From Treponema sp. UBA6852 (lineage in GTDB: Bacteria > Spirochaetota > Spirochaetia > Treponematales > Treponemataceae), in contig DKDI01000031.1 of assembly GCA_002449305.1 (NCBI GenBank), positions 1-42,279 on the forward strand: a stretch of 42,279 nt of DNA, written 5' to 3'. The notes under the pieces are model-generated. The model made no database searches, had not been told where the DNA came from, and saw only the letters and a list, made by a program, of their open reading frames with translations. This document shows, one piece after another, positions 41,218 to 42,279 of the stretch (position 1 is the first letter of the stretch; every line of letters starts with the position of its first letter). The position numbers and the translations under genes are program-made.

Positions 41218-42279
41218 ATGGAAGCGGCAGGAAGATTTGTTGGAATCGATTTGGGAAAAAGGACATATGAAATGTGCCTTGTTGACCGGAAAGGAAAGAT
41301 TACAAGGACGAACGGCAAAACGGATTTCAAGGGGCTCGACAAGCTTTGCGAGAAATTAAGCGCCGAAGATCTGGTTGCCATAGAAGCCTGTAATCTTGCC
41401 ATGAGAATCGAACGGCAGATACGGCAGACAGTAGGATGCAAGGTGCTCGTGCTGAATCCTGGGAAACTTGCAATCATTTATATGAGCACAAGGAAAACTG
41501 ACAAGGAAGATTCCCTGAAGCTTGCGAAACTTTTGAAGAATCATGACGAGGACGAGCTTCCTATAGTGACGCCGCCTACAGATGAGGAATGGGAGAGAAG
41601 AAAGCTTCTGAGCGAGTACAAGTCGCTTAAAGGAATGAGGACGAAAGAGATAAACAAACTTCATGCAATATTTGAGCATGCAGGATACACTCAGTTCAAG
41701 CGGAAAGATATGTGCTGCGAGAAGAACAGGGCCAATATTCTTCCGTTGCTCAAAGGTTATGAAAAAGAAGAGGCTGAAAGACTTGTCGAAAGGTTGACGC
41801 TTCTTGAAAGACAGATAGGGCTGCTTGTGCAGAAAATAAATGCAGAGGTTGAGAGTGATGAAAAAGCGCAGCTTGCAATGACAGTGCCGGGCATTGGTCC
41901 GATAACTGCCCTTGCATATGTAGCTTACATGGGTGATTTGAGCAGATTTGACAATCCGCATCAGGTAAGCAATTTTATAGGCTTCGTACCTAAAGTTGAT
42001 AATTCCTGTACGATTAGACATTCTGGTCGGACCACAAAGAATGGAAATGCTCTTTTAAGGTCGATGCTGGTTCAGGCAGCCTGGGGTGCAGTCAGGTCAA
42101 AGGACGGTGGGGCTTTAAGAGACAAATATAAATATATGTCGCAGACAAAAGGAATAGGCAAAGGCAAATCCATTGTCACGACGGCAAGAAAACTTGGTGA
42201 ACTGCTTTATATGCTTTTGAAAACGAACACGGAATATAAACCGCAGAAGTTTATTCTTCCAGAAGTTCAGATTTCAAAA
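41218..42279 (+). CDS. IS110-family transposase, 3' end outside the window
   Basis: The frame is open from the ATG at 41218 to the window edge (354 codons, no stop). AAAGGAGG (41205-41212) is 5 nt before the ATG. The N-terminal RuvC-like domain has the DEDD residues: D11 in GIDLGK, E56 in VAIEAC, and D95 and D98 in KTDKED. A helical linker follows (about 120-215). The C-terminal transposase_20 part has VPGIGPITALAYVAYMGDLSRFDNPHQVSNFIGFVP (about 223-258) and SGRTTKNGNALLRSML (from 269), where the Ser at 269 fits the family's nucleophile. Few residues are likely missing. It appears intact and may be active. Confidence 0.92.
   Translation, partial: MEAAGRFVGIDLGKRTYEMCLVDRKGKITRTNGKTDFKGLDKLCEKLSAEDLVAIEACNLAMRIERQIRQTVGCKVLVLNPGKLAIIYMSTRKTDKEDSLKLAKLLKNHDEDELPIVTPPTDEEWERRKLLSEYKSLKGMRTKEINKLHAIFEHAGYTQFKRKDMCCEKNRANILPLLKGYEKEEAERLVERLTLLERQIGLLVQKINAEVESDEKAQLAMTVPGIGPITALAYVAYMGDLSRFDNPHQVSNFIGFVPKVDNSCTIRHSGRTTKNGNALLRSMLVQAAWGAVRSKDGGALRDKYKYMSQTKGIGKGKSIVTTARKLGELLYMLLKTNTEYKPQKFILPEVQISK

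Larger units (their letters stand above)
41005..42279 (+). mobile_element. IS110-family insertion sequence, right end beyond the window
   Basis: It is defined by the IS110-type transposase at 41218 and the GC-richer, structured upstream region. The left end is not fixed by sequence: IS110 elements usually lack clear inverted repeats and target duplications. 41005 is the approximate composition change; the limits could be about 40900 to 41030. The element inserts just past the 22-bp array. Confidence 0.75.

Noticed and set aside
41356..42021. 221-aa frame on the - strand
   Set aside because: It is antisense to the IS110 transposase, has no ribosome site, and its composition is that of a reversed coding strand.
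1..42279. tRNA or rRNA genes
   Set aside because: I looked for T-loop and CCA-arm patterns in the intergenic gaps and found none that fold into a cloverleaf; no rRNA sequence is recognisable.

Overview
The window looks like chromosomal DNA of a low-GC spirochaete, most likely a Treponema of the gut or rumen type. The reasons are the AT-rich codon use, the family content, and the gene order sigma factor / groES / TPR lipoprotein / nusB / peptidyl-prolyl isomerase / alaS, which I recall (not checked here) as also linked in Treponema pallidum. Short AlaRS, groES without groEL beside it, and a signal peptide and lipobox of loose spirochaetal type fit the same picture.

Layout. 139-4434 (+): a four-gene ABC-2 export module of the GldA/GldF/GldG type ending in a short DUF4340 protein. 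4442-5209 (-): an RsuA-family pseudouridine synthase. 5281-5562: a degenerate ~41-bp tandem repeat array between divergent genes. 5627-10555 (+): polA-coaE, a terminator, a SPOR-domain protein and a YbaK-type deacylase. 10655-19295 (+): a long operon-like run, rnfCDGEAB, an unlisted 54-aa gene, an NhaC-type Na+/H+ antiporter, uraA and upp. 19394-25113 (+): alaS, a SurA-like PPIase, nusB, a TPR lipoprotein and groES. 25356-26207 (+): a sigma-70-family factor behind a near-perfect sigma-54 (-24/-12) promoter. 26188-32620 (-): recG-yggT-dnaE, transcribed as dnaE-yggT-recG. 32722-32847: a likely free-standing small RNA. 33054-36216 (+): a two-gene accessory module, a secreted SUMF1-fold protein and a secreted SLH-domain protein. 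36280-40739 (+): murE-ddl-murD. 40756-40898: a 22-bp tandem array. 41005-42279: an IS110-family element cut by the window edge, with a structured upstream non-coding region that is a candidate bridge RNA.

How the genes work together. Rnf couples ferredoxin:NAD+ electron transfer to ion pumping and the adjacent antiporter can exchange that gradient, as expected of a fermentative anaerobe; uraA-upp import and salvage uracil from the same run. murE-ddl-murD make peptidoglycan precursors. The core genes are conventional. The unusual content is regulatory or structural: a sigma-54 promoter driving another sigma factor, several promoters whose -10 box lies 6-8 nt before the start codon with no Shine-Dalgarno (probable leaderless mRNAs: polA, rnfC, alaS, the SUMF1 gene, murE), a 45-bp promoter duplication (39/45 identical) bracketing the SUMF1-SLH module, two tandem arrays with periods of 41 and 22 bp, and the IS110 upstream region. 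All function calls come from reading motifs by eye; no database search was possible.
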